Origin: Halomonas ventosae
Lineage (GTDB): Bacteria > Pseudomonadota > Gammaproteobacteria > Pseudomonadales > Halomonadaceae
Direction of reading: 5' to 3'
Assembly: GCF_004361885.1 (NCBI RefSeq)
Contig: NZ_SNWH01000014.1
Span: forward strand, 1-64,000
Length of the DNA: 64,000 nt
Part shown: in pieces, positions 17,038 through 24,606 of the stretch
Layout: each line of letters opens with the position of its first letter
Numbering within the stretch: position 1 is the stretch's first letter
Program-made: the position numbers and the translations under genes
Notes under the pieces: generated by a model
The model's database searches: none
Told to the model about the DNA's origin: nothing
The model's input: the letters and a program-made list of their open reading frames with translations, nothing else

Positions 17038-17698
17038 GGTGCCACCTCCGGCGACCGGCCAGCCCGTAGACCACCCCGATGGTCACGAAGGAGACCAGCA
17101 GCAGCATCGCCGACATGACGGCGGCACCGGACTCATCGAAGGCCTGGACCCGGTCGTAGATGGCGATGGCCAGGGTGCGGGTCTCGCCATCGATCGCCCC
17201 GCCGACCATCAGGATCACCCCGAATTCGCCAAGGGTATGGGCGAAGGTCAGCGCCAGGGCCGAGACCAGGCCCGGCCACACCAGCGGCAACTCGATGCGC
17301 AGCAGCGTGCGGCCGGGCGAGAGACCGCTGCACCAGGCGGCCTCCCGCAGGTTGGGGGGAATTGTCTCGAAGGCGCGCTGGATCGGCTGCACGGCGAAAG
17401 GCAGGTTGGCAACCAGCGAGGCGAGCAGGATCCCGCTGAAGGTAAAGTTGAGGGAGGTGCCAGTCAGCGAGGCCCAGAAGGCCCCAAGCGGGGCCTGCTG
17501 GCCGAAGCTTTGCATCAAATAGAAGCCCAGCACCGTTGGCGGCATCACCAATGGCAGCGCCACCAGCGCCTCACACAGCGGCTTGCCACGAAAGTGCGAC
17601 AGCGCCAGAGTGCGCCCCAGCCACAGTCCCAGCGGCAGCAACAGCAGCGAGGTCAGGGCCGCCAGGCGCAGCGAGACCGACAGCGCCGTCCACTCCAT
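17030..17698 (-). CDS. modB: Molybdate ABC transporter permease
   Basis: Inner-membrane subunit of 222 residues and about five helices. The coupling (EAA) loop is visible as EAAWCSGLSPGRTLLRIELP, and the family motif TFAHTLGEFGVILMVGG follows. The ATG at 17698 overlaps the modA stop as TGATG. A TTG codon one position upstream could extend it by one residue. It lies between modA and modC in the canonical order. Confidence 0.94.
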   Translation of the reverse strand: MEWTALSVSLRLAALTSLLLLPLGLWLGRTLALSHFRGKPLCEALVALPLVMPPTVLGFYLMQSFGQQAPLGAFWASLTGTSLNFTFSGILLASLVANLPFAVQPIQRAFETIPPNLREAAWCSGLSPGRTLLRIELPLVWPGLVSALALTFAHTLGEFGVILMVGGAIDGETRTLAIAIYDRVQAFDESGAAVMSAMLLLVSFVTIGVVYGLAGRRRWHRG

Positions 17699-18498
17699 CA
17701 ACGCCCGTCCACATCACCCGGCGGCTGGAAGCCGAAGCGCGCGAAGACCGCCCCCGCCTCCTGCCCCTGCAGCCAGTCGTAGAATGCACGGGCCGAGTCA
17801 CCCGGCGCAGGCATCAACACCATGCGCTGGCGCAGCGGGGCATGCCAGTCGGCGGGAATCAGCCGGTGCTCGGCCTGCTCGGCCACGGCCGGGGCCAGCG
17901 CCAGGGAGTAGGCCACCAGGCCGCCGCGTGCCTCATCTGCCAGGGCGAAGCGCGCAGCCTGGGAGACATTCTCACCGAGCAGGCGCAGCGGCGCTACCGC
18001 GTCCCAGAGCCCGGCATGCTGAAGGGCCTGGCGGGCCGCCACGCCGTAGGGCGCGTGCTCGGGATTGGCCAGGGCGATGCGCGGCCTGCCCTGCCCCGCC
18101 CGATAGGCATCGATGGCCTCCCGCACCGCGCTGAGTGGCGCGTCGCCAGGCGGCAGATCGCCGCGCTCGGCCGGCTGCAGCCAGGCCAGCCGGCCCACGG
18201 CATAGATCACGCCAGCCCCCTTGGTAAGACCTGCCTCATACAACGTCAGCACGCTCTGTTCGTCCGCGGAGAGAAACAGCGCGAAGGGTGCGCCCTGGGC
18301 GATCTGGCGACTCAGGTTGCCGGAGGCACCGTAGTTGACACGCATGGCTGCGCCCCCCTGCGCCTGGAAGCGTTCGGCCAACTCGGGCATCACGAACTGT
18401 AGCGACGAGGCCGCAGCCACGATGGGCGGCTCGGCAAGGACAGCAGGAGAGGTCAAGACGAGCCAGGCGAAAAAGGCCCAGCGCAGGAAAGAGAACAT
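17698..18498 (-). CDS. modA: Molybdate-binding periplasmic protein
   Basis: Substrate receptor of the molybdate importer, 266 residues, with a signal peptide ending AVLA-EPP near residue 22. ModA landmarks are VAAASSLQFVMPELAERF, NYGASGNLSRQIAQGAPFALFLSAD and ANPEHAPYGVAARQAL, which supply the oxyanion-binding serines, backbone amides and tyrosine. No ModE-type palindrome was recognised upstream. Molybdate uptake fits the two molybdopterin enzymes encoded elsewhere in the window. Confidence 0.93.
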   Translation of the reverse strand: MFSFLRWAFFAWLVLTSPAVLAEPPIVAAASSLQFVMPELAERFQAQGGAAMRVNYGASGNLSRQIAQGAPFALFLSADEQSVLTLYEAGLTKGAGVIYAVGRLAWLQPAERGDLPPGDAPLSAVREAIDAYRAGQGRPRIALANPEHAPYGVAARQALQHAGLWDAVAPLRLLGENVSQAARFALADEARGGLVAYSLALAPAVAEQAEHRLIPADWHAPLRQRMVLMPAPGDSARAFYDWLQGQEAGAVFARFGFQPPGDVDGR

Positions 18499-18877
18499 GC
18501 AGGATTTCCGAACGGCGAAAGGATCGTACCATTGTCGACCAGGCCTGCCCGGGGGACAAGGCGTTCGCCCCGCCGAGGCCACCGGCCTTGTTGCAGGTCA
18601 GGGGTGGCGGTGATCAGGCCTGTTCTCTGGAGTGTCGCAACAAGACCGCTCCTCCCGGCGGATAAGCATTTCGCATCACTGGCATGGCGACCCACACTGG
18701 AGACACGTCTTCCCAACGAGGAGCACCATCATGTTCCGTGATCGCCCTCATGCTGCCGAGCGCCTCGCGCACCGAGCGTGACTGAAAGTCGAAGAGGAGC
18801 AAAAAAGAACACGGGCGCCACCCAAGGGTGACGACCCGTGAAAACCGGCCGTGGCCGGCGCTTGCCATGCTCAATAA
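18499..18877. other. 379-bp gap between modA and a possible small gene
   Basis: No supported protein gene. It holds the modA promoter region and, at its right end, hairpins that may terminate the small gene at 18878-19066. A long imperfect hairpin is visible at about 18809-18839 (ends CACGGG and CCCGTG, inner CACCC/GGGTG). Confidence 0.4.
18841..18858 (-). terminator. Possible terminator of the small minus-strand gene
   Basis: On the minus strand CCGGC and GCCGG form a stem with a 4-base loop, directly followed by TTTT. It is 20 bases past the stop of the small reading frame at 18878. Confidence 0.4.
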
Positions 18878-19066
18878 TCAGTAGACTTTTTTGGCGGCCG
18901 GGGAGAGGACGTTGATACCGTCCTCGGTCAGCCTTCGGCTCTGATGGAAATACTCATGCCTCAGATTCATGAGTTTCAAGGCAGCTGCTAACCCCCGGAG
19001 CCTCCTCCTGTATTGCATTGCAACATAGCAGGCCTTCTTGTGCGACGCAACATGTGCATCGGTCAT
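18878..19066 (-). CDS. Hypothetical small basic protein
   Basis: A possible 62-residue protein (starts MTDAHVASHKKACYV, ends SPAAKKVY) rich in Lys, Arg and His with no membrane segment. No domain is recognised. In its favour: a small terminator-like hairpin follows at the expected distance, and the DNA is less GC-rich than its neighbours. Against it: no clear ribosome binding site. It could instead be a non-coding transcript or chance. Confidence 0.33.
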   Translation of the reverse strand: MTDAHVASHKKACYVAMQYRRRLRGLAAALKLMNLRHEYFHQSRRLTEDGINVLSPAAKKVY

Positions 19067-19090
19067 GACCCACAAGGGCCATCAACGACG

Positions 19091-19112
19091 ACGCCCGGCC
19101 ATGGCCGGGCGT
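19091..19112. terminator. 22-bp perfect palindrome downstream of the GST gene
   Basis: The palindrome ACGCCCGGCC-AT-GGCCGGGCGT lies 28 bases beyond the stop of the minus-strand GST gene and is a likely hairpin terminator, although no T-run follows. Confidence 0.45.
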
Positions 19113-19139
19113 TGCAAGAAAGGGGCGTGATGACATCGT

Positions 19140-19847
19140 TCAGCGATAGGCCCCCTCGATGTCGGTGACGCGCAGTGCCTTGCGCCCCAGGCCACCATGC
19201 TGGTCGAGCATCCGCTCGAGCCAGGCATGGACCGGGTCGGCGTTGGAGATCAAGTCGGCACTGGAGACACAGCGAGCCCACATGAAGTTGCCGAACACCA
19301 GGTAGTCGGCGCCGGCCGGCACCTCGCCGTCGAGGTAGTCGGCTTCCTGGAGCCGTCCGCGCAACGGCTCTAGGGCCGCATCCAACTGTGCCAGTCCCTT
19401 GGCCGGAGAGTGAAACTCTTCCAGAGTGCGACCGAAGCGCTTCTCACGGGTCTCACGGAAGTAGGCGCGATCGTCGGGGTGGACGGCATTGAACAGGTCC
19501 ATGATGATGGTGCGCAGCATCCCTGGAGCCAGTGAACATTCGGCATAGTGCTTGAAGAAATGCCCTCGTGCCTCGCTCAGCCCCTCGCCCAGCAGCGGCG
19601 CCTCGGGATAGGTGCGATCAAGGTAGCGCAGGATCTCGTAGCTGTCGGTGACCACCTGTTCACCATCGACCAGCACCGGTACCTTGTCATAGTTAGCGAA
19701 GGCCAGGGCCTGTTTATCGGTGAAGTGCCAGGGGTGCGTCTCCACCTCCAACCCCTTGTGGGCCAGCGCGAAGCGAACGCGCCAGCAAAAGGGTGAAAAG
19801 CGCAGCCTATCGTCGATGCCGCAGAGTTCATACAGCACACGTTTCAT
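19140..19847 (-). CDS. Glutathione S-transferase family protein
   Basis: A 235-residue cytosolic GST. The N-terminal thioredoxin fold (residues 1-80) has SPFCWRVRFALAHKGL, resembling the beta-etherase (LigE/LigF) type, and VPVLVDGEQVVTDSYEILRYLD, which is the glutathione-binding VP-loop and ES/DS motif. A helical C-terminal domain follows. The start at 19847 has a near-perfect AGGAGGT site 4 bases upstream. The frame continues upstream by 66 codons, but that stretch shows no GST homology. Physiological substrate unknown. Confidence 0.88.
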   Translation of the reverse strand: MKRVLYELCGIDDRLRFSPFCWRVRFALAHKGLEVETHPWHFTDKQALAFANYDKVPVLVDGEQVVTDSYEILRYLDRTYPEAPLLGEGLSEARGHFFKHYAECSLAPGMLRTIIMDLFNAVHPDDRAYFRETREKRFGRTLEEFHSPAKGLAQLDAALEPLRGRLQEADYLDGEVPAGADYLVFGNFMWARCVSSADLISNADPVHAWLERMLDQHGGLGRKALRVTDIEGAYR

Positions 19848-20123
19848 GCTACCTCCTGGTGTCCGTTCATGGGTATGGCTCGATAGTGCCAGCCTTTGCG
19901 GCACACCGCCAACGCCGCGGCGGGCTACATGATCGACATCCACAACGTGGTGGTGACTTGGGCCACTCTTGCGCAGGTCTTCGATGGCCTGGTCAGAGAG
20001 CTTGCGCACCACTCGCGCCGAAGCCCGCCGATCAGGCATGCGCAAGGAGGTGATCAGCTCTCATGGTAGCGGGACATAACCGTCTCCTCAGGGGATGTCT
20101 CCATGTGGTGCGAGGGTTTACGT

Positions 20124-20138
20124 TGGAAATACTTTCCA
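20124..20138. promoter_or_regulatory. Palindrome TGGAAA-TAC-TTTCCA upstream of glcD
   Basis: A perfect 6+6 dyad with a 3-base centre, 16 bases before the FadR-like operator. Possibly a second regulator site. Confidence 0.35.
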
Positions 20139-20153
20139 GAATAATAACGACAA

Positions 20154-20166
20154 CTGGTCTGACCAG
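20154..20166. promoter_or_regulatory. GntR/FadR-type operator upstream of glcD
   Basis: CTGGTC-T-GACCAG is a perfect 13-bp palindrome matching the FadR-subfamily consensus TNGTNNNACNA. GlcC, LldR and PdhR of this subfamily control glycolate, lactate and pyruvate genes, which suits the glc operon 107 bases downstream. No glcC gene is in the window. Confidence 0.55.
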
Positions 20167-20272
20167 CGAACCAGAGACTGGACACACCCGTCAAGAAAGC
20201 CCAGATTGAAGGCCATCATCGGTCATCTGCCCGGCCCGCACGGGGTCAAGGGCCATCTAGCGAGGAAGCCAC

Positions 20273-21772
20273 ATGAACATCCTCTATGACGAGCGCCTCG
20301 ACGGCGAGCTGCCGCAAATCGACAAGGCCGAGGTTCTGACTGACCTGCAGCAGTCGGCGCCGGGGCTCACTCTGCTGCACCGCGAGGAGGATCTGCGCCC
20401 CTTCGAGTGTGACGGCCTCTCGGCGTATCGCGTACTGCCCATGCTGGTCGCGCTGCCCGAGACCCTCGAGCAGGTCGAGTCGCTGATGAAGCGCTGCCAC
20501 GCCCTCGGCGTGCCGGTGGTGACGCGGGGCGCCGGTACCGGCCTCTCCGGCGGCGCCCTGCCGCTCGAGAAAGGGGTGCTGCTGGTGATGTCGCGCTTCA
20601 ACCGCATCCTCGACGTCGACCCCGACGCGCGCATCGCCCGCCTGCAGCCGGGGGTGCGCAACCTGGCGATCTCCGAGGCGGCGGCACCCTATGGCCTCTA
20701 CTATGCCCCGGACCCCTCCTCGCAGATCGCCTGCTCCATCGGCGGCAACGTCGCCGAGAATGCCGGCGGCGTGCACTGCCTGAAGTACGGGCTGACCGTG
20801 CACAACGTCATGAAGGTGGAGGTGATCACCATCGAGGGGGAGCGCATGACTCTCGGCAGCGAGGCGCTGGACGCCCCGGGACTCGACCTGCTGGCCCTGT
20901 TCACCGGCTCCGAGGGCATGCTCGGCGTGATCACCGAGATCACCGTCAAGCTACTGCCCAAGCCCGAGACTGCCAAGGTGCTGATGGCCAGCTTCGACGA
21001 CGTTGAGAAGGCTGGCCGCGCCGTAGGCGACATCATCGCCGCGGGGATCATTCCCGGCGGGCTCGAGATGATGGACAAGCTGGCCATCCGCGCCGCCGAG
21101 GACTTCGTCAAGGCCGGCTATCCGGTCGACGCCGAGGCCATTCTGCTCTGCGAGCTGGACGGGGTGGAGGCTGATGTCGATGACGACTGCGCCACCGTGC
21201 GCACAGTGCTCGAGAAGGCCGGTGCCACCGGCATCCAGCAGGCCCGAAACGAAGCCGAGCGCGCCACCTTCTGGGCCGGGCGCAAGAACGCCTTCCCGGC
21301 GGTGGGCCGCATGTCGCCCGACTACTACTGCATGGACGGCACCATTCCCCGCCGCGAGCTGCCACGGGTGCTGAAGGGCATCGCCGACTTCTCCAACGAG
21401 TATGGCCTGAAGGTCGCCAACGTCTTCCACGCCGGCGACGGCAACATGCACCCGCTGATCCTCTTCGACGCCAACCAGCCCGGAGAGCTGGAGAAGGCCG
21501 AGGAGCTCGGCGGCAAGATCCTCGAGCTGTGCGTCGAGGTGGGCGGCTCGATCACCGGCGAGCACGGGGTGGGTCGCGAGAAGATCAATCAGATGTGTGC
21601 CCAGTTCGATCCGGGCGAGCTGACCACCTTTCATGCGATCAAGGCGGCCTTCGACCCCAAGCGACTGCTCAACCCGGGCAAGAACATCCCGACGCTTGCC
21701 CGCTGCGCCGAGTTCGGTGCCATGCACGTGCATAACAACCAACTCCCGCACCCCGAGCTACCCCGATTCTGA
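20273..21772 (+). CDS. glcD: Glycolate oxidase FAD-linked subunit
   Basis: Flavin subunit of glycolate (or D-lactate) dehydrogenase, which oxidises glycolate to glyoxylate and passes electrons to the respiratory chain. The 499-residue protein has the PCMH FAD-binding domain (PVVTRGAGTGLSGGALP near residue 85) and the C-terminal FAD-linked oxidase domain with FHAGDGNMHP near residue 385 and GEHGVGREK near 430. This matches E. coli GlcD (499 residues). First gene of glcDEFG. Confidence 0.95.
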   Translation: MNILYDERLDGELPQIDKAEVLTDLQQSAPGLTLLHREEDLRPFECDGLSAYRVLPMLVALPETLEQVESLMKRCHALGVPVVTRGAGTGLSGGALPLEKGVLLVMSRFNRILDVDPDARIARLQPGVRNLAISEAAAPYGLYYAPDPSSQIACSIGGNVAENAGGVHCLKYGLTVHNVMKVEVITIEGERMTLGSEALDAPGLDLLALFTGSEGMLGVITEITVKLLPKPETAKVLMASFDDVEKAGRAVGDIIAAGIIPGGLEMMDKLAIRAAEDFVKAGYPVDAEAILLCELDGVEADVDDDCATVRTVLEKAGATGIQQARNEAERATFWAGRKNAFPAVGRMSPDYYCMDGTIPRRELPRVLKGIADFSNEYGLKVANVFHAGDGNMHPLILFDANQPGELEKAEELGGKILELCVEVGGSITGEHGVGREKINQMCAQFDPGELTTFHAIKAAFDPKRLLNPGKNIPTLARCAEFGAMHVHNNQLPHPELPRF

Positions 21773-21781
21773 GGATTCCCC

Positions 21782-22882
21782 ATGGCCCAGACACGTCCCC
21801 AAGCGACTGACCAGGACATCAGCCAGGCGCTCGGCGAACGCGTTCGCCAAGCCACTGCCGAGGGCAGCCCACTGCGCATCGTCGGCGGTGACACCAAGGC
21901 CTTCTATGGCCGCGCCGTCAATGGCGAGCCGCTCTCGACCCGTGAGCACCGCGGCATCACCACCTACGACCCCGTAGAGCTGATCGTCTCGGTGCGCAGC
22001 GGCACGCCGCTGGCCGAGCTAGAAGCCACCCTCGCCGAGAACAGCCAGATACTCGGCTGTGAGCCGCCCCACTTCGGCACGAACGCCACCGTCGGCGGCA
22101 TGGTCGCCACCGGCCTCTCCGGCCCCCGCCGGCCCTGGGCCGGCAGCGTGCGCGACTTCGTGCTGGGTATCCGGATGATCACCCACGAGGGACGCCAGCA
22201 ACGCTTCGGCGGCGAGGTAATGAAGAACGTCGCCGGTTACGACCTCTCGCGGCTGATGGTCGGTGCCCAGGGAACCCTGGGGCTGATCACCGAGGTCTCG
22301 CTGAAGGTGCTGCCCAAGCCTGGCGCCAGCCACAGCCTGCGCCTCGAGATGCCGCTGGCCGAAGCGCAGGCCAGGCTCGCCGAGTGGGGCCGGCAACCGC
22401 TGCCAATCACCGCCGCCGCCTGGCATGCCGGCGCCCTGTATCTGCGCCTTGAGGGCGGACCCAGTTCCGTCGCCGCCACCCGAGAGCGCCTGGGCGGCGA
22501 CGAGCTGGATGCCGAGTTCTGGACGTCACTTCGCGAACACACGCTGGAGTTCTTCTCCGGCGAAGACAGCCGCGCCCTGTGGCGACTCTCGCTGCCCCAC
22601 AACACCCCCTCGCTGGCACTCGACGGCGTCGCGGAAGCGGATCTTCTCCACGACTGGGCGGGCACCCAGCGCTGGCTGCGTAGTGACCTGGACGCCGATA
22701 CCCTTCGCGAGGCATGTGCCCGTGCCGGTGGCCATGCCACCTGCCTGAGATCCCGCCAGGGCCCCCAGGCCGACCCCTTCATGCCGCTGGAACCGGTGGT
22801 GGCAAAATACCATCGAAACCTGAAGACCCAGCTGGATCCCCAGGGCATCTTCAACCCCGGACGACTCTACGCGGAGCGCTGA
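21782..22882 (+). CDS. glcE: Glycolate oxidase FAD-binding subunit
   Basis: Second flavoprotein subunit of the glycolate oxidase complex, 366 residues. A single FAD-binding domain runs to about residue 180; it includes LRIVGGDTKAFYGR and the family segment GEVMKNVAGYDLSRLMVGAQ. It begins 9 bases after glcD, with GAGGATTCCCC before the ATG. The C-terminus ends with LDPQGIFNPGRL, typical of FAD-linked oxidases. Confidence 0.94.
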   Translation: MAQTRPQATDQDISQALGERVRQATAEGSPLRIVGGDTKAFYGRAVNGEPLSTREHRGITTYDPVELIVSVRSGTPLAELEATLAENSQILGCEPPHFGTNATVGGMVATGLSGPRRPWAGSVRDFVLGIRMITHEGRQQRFGGEVMKNVAGYDLSRLMVGAQGTLGLITEVSLKVLPKPGASHSLRLEMPLAEAQARLAEWGRQPLPITAAAWHAGALYLRLEGGPSSVAATRERLGGDELDAEFWTSLREHTLEFFSGEDSRALWRLSLPHNTPSLALDGVAEADLLHDWAGTQRWLRSDLDADTLREACARAGGHATCLRSRQGPQADPFMPLEPVVAKYHRNLKTQLDPQGIFNPGRLYAER

Positions 22883-22883
22883 G

Positions 22884-24131
22884 ATGCAGACGCACTTTAC
22901 CGAGGAAGACCTAAAGAAGCCCCATATCCGCGAAGCCGATCGTGTCCTGCGCAGCTGCGTACACTGCGGTTTCTGCAATGCCACCTGCCCCACCTACCAG
23001 CTGCTGGGCGACGAGCGTGACGGCCCGCGCGGGCGCATCTACCTGATGAAGGAGATGCTCGAGAGCCCGGAAGACGACACCCAGGTAACCGAGGAGACGC
23101 GGCTGCACCTCGACCGCTGTCTCACCTGTCTTAACTGCGAGACCACCTGCCCCTCCGGGGTGGAGTATCACAAGCTGGTCAACATCGGCCGTGCCGAGAT
23201 CGAGCGGCGCGTGCCCCGCTCATTGCCCGAGCGCACCCTGCGCTTCGGGCTGCGCAAGGCGCTGGTGGAACCCCGCCGCTTCAAGGCGCTGCTCAAGCTG
23301 GGCCAGACCTTCCGGCCGCTGGTGCCGGGCGCCCTCAGGGACAAGATGCCCCCGGCCCCCGTGGATGCCGGCACGCGCCCCGTGGGCAAGCACCATGCGC
23401 GGCAGATGCTGATCCTCGAGGGCTGCGTGCAGCCCGGGCTCTCGCCCAATACCAATGCCGCCACCGCCCGGGTACTGGATCGGCTGGGCATCGGCCTGAC
23501 CCCGGCCCCCGAGGCCGGCTGCTGTGGCGCCATCGACTTCCACCTCAACGCCCAGGAGGCCGGTCGCGATCGTATACGGACCAACATCGACGCCTGGTGG
23601 CCGCATATCGAGAAAGAGGGCGAGGCCGGGGTTGAAGCAATAGTGCAAACCGCCAGCGGCTGCGGCGCCTTCGTTAAGGAGTATGGCGAGATGCTTGCCG
23701 ACGACCCTGACTATGCCCACAAGGCCGAGCGCATCAGTGCGCTGGCCAAGGACCTGGTGGAAGTACTGCGCGACGAGGATCTCAGCACCCTGGAGGCGAA
23801 GGAGCAGCGCCGGCTCGCCTTCCACTGCCCCTGCACCCTGCAGCATGCCCAACGGCTGGGTGGCGCCGTGGAGCAGGTGCTCGGCCGGCTCGGCTTTGCC
23901 CTCACCCCGGTGCAGGACACCCACCTCTGCTGCGGCTCGGCCGGCACCTACTCCGTCACCCAGCCGGAACTTGCCACCCAGCTGCGTGACAACAAGCTCG
24001 ACAACCTCGAGGCCGGCAACCCGGAGGTGATCGTCACGGCCAATATCGGCTGCCAGACCCACCTGGCCGGTGCCAACCGCACCCCGGTAAGACACTGGAT
24101 CGAGATCGTCGACGAGGCACTAACCCCCTAA
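22884..24131 (+). CDS. glcF: Glycolate oxidase iron-sulfur subunit
   Basis: Electron-transfer subunit of 415 residues. Two 4Fe-4S motifs are visible: CVHCGFCNATCP near residue 26 and CLTCLNCETTCP near 77. Two cysteine-rich CCG domains follow (CCGAIDFHL near residue 213 and CCGSAGTYS near 350), as in heterodisulfide reductase-like proteins. It starts one base after the glcE stop. Confidence 0.95.
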   Translation: MQTHFTEEDLKKPHIREADRVLRSCVHCGFCNATCPTYQLLGDERDGPRGRIYLMKEMLESPEDDTQVTEETRLHLDRCLTCLNCETTCPSGVEYHKLVNIGRAEIERRVPRSLPERTLRFGLRKALVEPRRFKALLKLGQTFRPLVPGALRDKMPPAPVDAGTRPVGKHHARQMLILEGCVQPGLSPNTNAATARVLDRLGIGLTPAPEAGCCGAIDFHLNAQEAGRDRIRTNIDAWWPHIEKEGEAGVEAIVQTASGCGAFVKEYGEMLADDPDYAHKAERISALAKDLVEVLRDEDLSTLEAKEQRRLAFHCPCTLQHAQRLGGAVEQVLGRLGFALTPVQDTHLCCGSAGTYSVTQPELATQLRDNKLDNLEAGNPEVIVTANIGCQTHLAGANRTPVRHWIEIVDEALTP

Positions 24132-24141
24132 GGAGAACTCC

Positions 24142-24543
24142 ATGCAGACCAAGCCCGTACTGACCCTGGATGACGTCAACGCTATCCTCGACGCCGCCCA
24201 GCAGGAAGCCCAGGCCAACGGCTGGGCTGTGACCATCGCCGTGGCCGACGACGGCGGCCACCTGCTCGGCCTGCGCCGCCTCGACGGCGCCCCACCCTTC
24301 AGCGCCGACGTGGCCAGCGAGAAGGCGCGCAACGCCGCCATCGGGCGCAAGGAAACCCAGGTCTTCGAGGACATGATCAACAACGGCCGCACCGCCTTCG
24401 TGACCGCCCCCCTGCAGGCCCTGCTGGCCGGCGGAGTGCCGGTACTCATCGATGGCCAGGTGGCCGGCAGCGTCGGCATCTCCGGGGTCAAACCGGACCA
24501 GGATGTGCAGATCGCCAAGGCCGGCGTCACCGCCATCGGCTGA
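24142..24543 (+). CDS. glcG: GlcG/HbpS-family protein
   Basis: A 133-residue protein of the GlcG/HbpS (DUF336) family, the usual last gene of the glc operon. Landmarks are VADDGGHLLGLRRLDGAPPFSADVASEKARNA and GGVPVLIDGQVAGSVGISG. Related proteins bind haem or act as redox sensors; the role of GlcG itself is unclear. It begins 10 bases after glcF with AAGGAGAACTCC, so it is in the operon. Confidence 0.92.
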   Translation: MQTKPVLTLDDVNAILDAAQQEAQANGWAVTIAVADDGGHLLGLRRLDGAPPFSADVASEKARNAAIGRKETQVFEDMINNGRTAFVTAPLQALLAGGVPVLIDGQVAGSVGISGVKPDQDVQIAKAGVTAIG

Positions 24544-24606
24544 TCGCCTCGTTCCTCGCCCGGTCAGGCCAGTACCTGGTCGCCACCTGCAGATCAGGGT
24601 GACGCA

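Larger units (their letters stand above)
19848..20272. other. 425-bp divergent region between the GST gene and glcD
   Basis: It contains two operator-like palindromes before glcD (listed separately). The half near the GST gene has an open minus-strand frame without a recognisable product. Confidence 0.45.

Noticed and set aside
18499-18877. ModE site or Moco riboswitch before modA
   Set aside because: No match to the ModE palindrome and no recognisable riboswitch core was seen.
19848-20045. 66-codon N-terminal extension of the GST frame
   Set aside because: The internal ATG at 19847 has a near-perfect ribosome site and begins exactly at the GST fold.
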